From positions 4,519,501-4,583,500 of the forward strand of contig NZ_CP013023.1 in the NCBI RefSeq assembly GCF_001421015.2: a stretch of DNA of 64,000 nt, written 5' to 3'. How positions within the stretch are numbered: the first letter of the stretch is position 1; each line of letters opens with the position of its first letter. The notes below the pieces were generated by a model that made no database searches, was not told where the DNA came from, and worked only from the letters and a program-made list of their open reading frames with translations. Shown piece after piece: positions 62,706 through 64,000 of this stretch. A program made the position numbers and the translations under genes. This stretch comes from Paenibacillus bovis. GTDB taxonomy: Bacteria > Bacillota > Bacilli > Paenibacillales > Paenibacillaceae.

Positions 62706-64000
62706 TTACGCCTGAATAGCGTTAACCAGTTCGACAACCTGCTCTGCTGTCTGCATATCGAGTGCTTTGGTAGCCAGCTCTTGCATTTCAGCTTTGGACA
62801 GTTTGGCGATTTGACTGCGTGCAGGCAGAATAGAGCTTGCACTCATACTGAACTCATCGAGTCCCAGACCGAGCAACAATGGAATCGCTGTAGCATCCCC
62901 TGCCATCTCGCCACACATTCCAGCCCATTTGCCTTCTTTGTGCGCTGCATCGATAACCATTTTAACCAGACGCAGAATGGACGGGTTATATGGTTGATAC
63001 AGATAAGATACACGTTCGTTCATACGGTCAGCTGCCATGGTGTACTGGATCAGATCGTTAGTACCGATACTGAAGAAGTCTACTTCTTTGGCAAACTGAT
63101 CAGCCAGAACAGCTGTGGAAGGAATCTCAACCATGATGCCGAGTTGGATGTTGTCCGATACGGATACACCTTCAGCAACCAGTTTTTCTTTCTCTTCCAT
63201 CAGAACCGCTTTTGCTTCACGGAATTCGCCCAGTGTAGCGATCATTGGGAACATCACGCGCAGTTCACCATATACGCTTGCACGAAGCAGCGCACGCAGT
63301 TGAGTGCGGAAAATGTCCTGACGATCCAGACACAGACGGATAGCACGGAAACCAAGGAACGGATTCATTTCTTTTGGCAGAACCAGGTAAGGCAGTTCTT
63401 TGTCGCCACCGATATCCAGTGTACGAACAACTACAGGCTTGCCTGCCATTTTTTCGAGTACTGTTTTATAAGCGTTGAATTGAACATCCTCGGATGGCAA
63501 CTCGTCACGACCCATATACAGGAACTCGGTACGATACAGACCTACTGCTTCGCCGCCGTTATCAAGAACGCCAGCTACATCGTTTGGTGTACCAATGTTG
63601 GCAGCCAGTTCGACGTGAACGCCGTCTTTGGATACCGTTGCTTCGTCGCGCAGTTTGCGCCACTCTGCTACTTGAGCTTCATAAGCCTCACGTTTTGCAC
63701 GGTATTCTGCCAGTGTAGCTTCATCCGGATTTACAATAACGTTACCTTCGAGACCATCGACGATAACCATGTCACCGTTTTGTACAACGTCCATAACTTC
63801 CTTCGTTCCTACTACTGCCGGAATCTCCAGGGAGCGTGCCATAATCGCAGAGTGGGAAGTACGTCCGCCAATGTTGGTTGTGAAGCCTTTTACATAATTG
63901 CGGTCCAGCTGAGCTGTATCGGAAGGCGTCAGGTCTTCAGCAATGATGACCACTTCTTCACGAATTTCAGCAGGGCTTTGGAAATTAACGCCCATCAGAT
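62706..64000 (-). CDS. ptsI: Phosphotransferase system enzyme I (3' part; 5' end beyond window)
   Basis: Enzyme I takes phosphate from phosphoenolpyruvate and passes it to HPr at the start of the sugar phosphotransferase system. About 430 residues are visible. The phospho-histidine loop [21 protein letters not shown] is near the right edge, followed by the PEP-binding barrel with [71 protein letters not shown] and the active Cys in GMCGEMAGD. The N-terminal 140 or so residues and the usual upstream ptsH would lie beyond the window. A strong terminator follows. Confidence 0.97.
   Translation of the reverse strand, partial: LMGVNFQSPAEIREEVVIIAEDLTPSDTAQLDRNYVKGFTTNIGGRTSHSAIMARSLEIPAVVGTKEVMDVVQNGDMVIVDGLEGNVIVNPDEATLAEYRAKREAYEAQVAEWRKLRDEATVSKDGVHVELAANIGTPNDVAGVLDNGGEAVGLYRTEFLYMGRDELPSEDVQFNAYKTVLEKMAGKPVVVRTLDIGGDKELPYLVLPKEMNPFLGFRAIRLCLDRQDIFRTQLRALLRASVYGELRVMFPMIATLGEFREAKAVLMEEKEKLVAEGVSVSDNIQLGIMVEIPSTAVLADQFAKEVDFFSIGTNDLIQYTMAADRMNERVSYLYQPYNPSILRLVKMVIDAAHKEGKWAGMCGEMAGDATAIPLLLGLGLDEFSMSASSILPARSQIAKLSKAEMQELATKALDMQTAEQVVELVNAIQA

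Overview
The window reads as chromosome of a Paenibacillus-like member of the Bacillales. The evidence is indirect: moderate GC, AGGAGG-type ribosome sites with frequent TTG and GTG starts, a Spo0E-family phosphatase, a SorC-type DeoR, a split glycine decarboxylase (gcvPA/gcvPB) behind a tandem glycine riboswitch, a secreted S-layer-homology protein, and regulators of the RRNPP (peptide pheromone) type. No rRNA, tRNA, CRISPR array, prophage or intact insertion sequence was seen. Both edges are ordinary chromosome; ptsI is cut at the right edge.

Layout. 0-2.8 kb: a polar amino acid (probably cystine) ABC transporter. 3-6.8 kb: MgtC-like protein, a soluble chemotaxis receptor paired with a FIST sensor protein behind sigma-D-like boxes, and a DUF1269-like protein. 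7-10.5 kb: two paralogous HTH/TPR regulators, a pheromone-like peptide gene overlapping the end of one of them, and a small Spo0E-like gene. 10.7-17.6 kb: a six-gene deoxynucleoside salvage operon (deoC-cdd-nupC-deoB-deoD-pdp, minus strand) with a recognisable promoter and DeoR-type operator; deoR itself lies at 27-28 kb. 18-24.5 kb: an AT-rich island with a 1,820-residue secreted RHS/YD-repeat protein tipped by an alpha/beta-hydrolase domain, a membrane protein in the immunity position, and a tiny secreted YD-repeat protein. 24.7-26.7 kb: a MarR-MFS efflux pair.

28-40 kb: stress and envelope functions (manganese catalase, GlsB-type membrane protein, MscS channel), an esterase, an S-layer-homology protein, an S9 peptidase, an HD-GYP phosphodiesterase, a type-B carboxylesterase and GNAT acetyltransferases. 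40-51 kb: carbohydrate use (GH13 glucosidase, gluconate kinase and permease, type I pullulanase with Ig-like domains) and an exopolyphosphatase. 51-55 kb: methionine aminopeptidase, small membrane proteins, GNAT and SDR enzymes. 55.4-60.6 kb: the glycine cleavage system, gcvH divergent from riboswitch-gcvT-gcvPA-gcvPB. 60.6-64 kb: degenerate repeats, a GNAT, an ABM-domain protein, a large palindromic element and the 3' part of ptsI.

The strongest candidates for new biology are the regulator-peptide pair at 8.5-10 kb, the RHS-hydrolase toxin with its candidate membrane immunity protein, and a dense cluster of TAGGAA motifs shared by two divergent genes at 32.7-33.15 kb. Protein functions rest on motifs recognised by eye and remembered family features; no database search was run.
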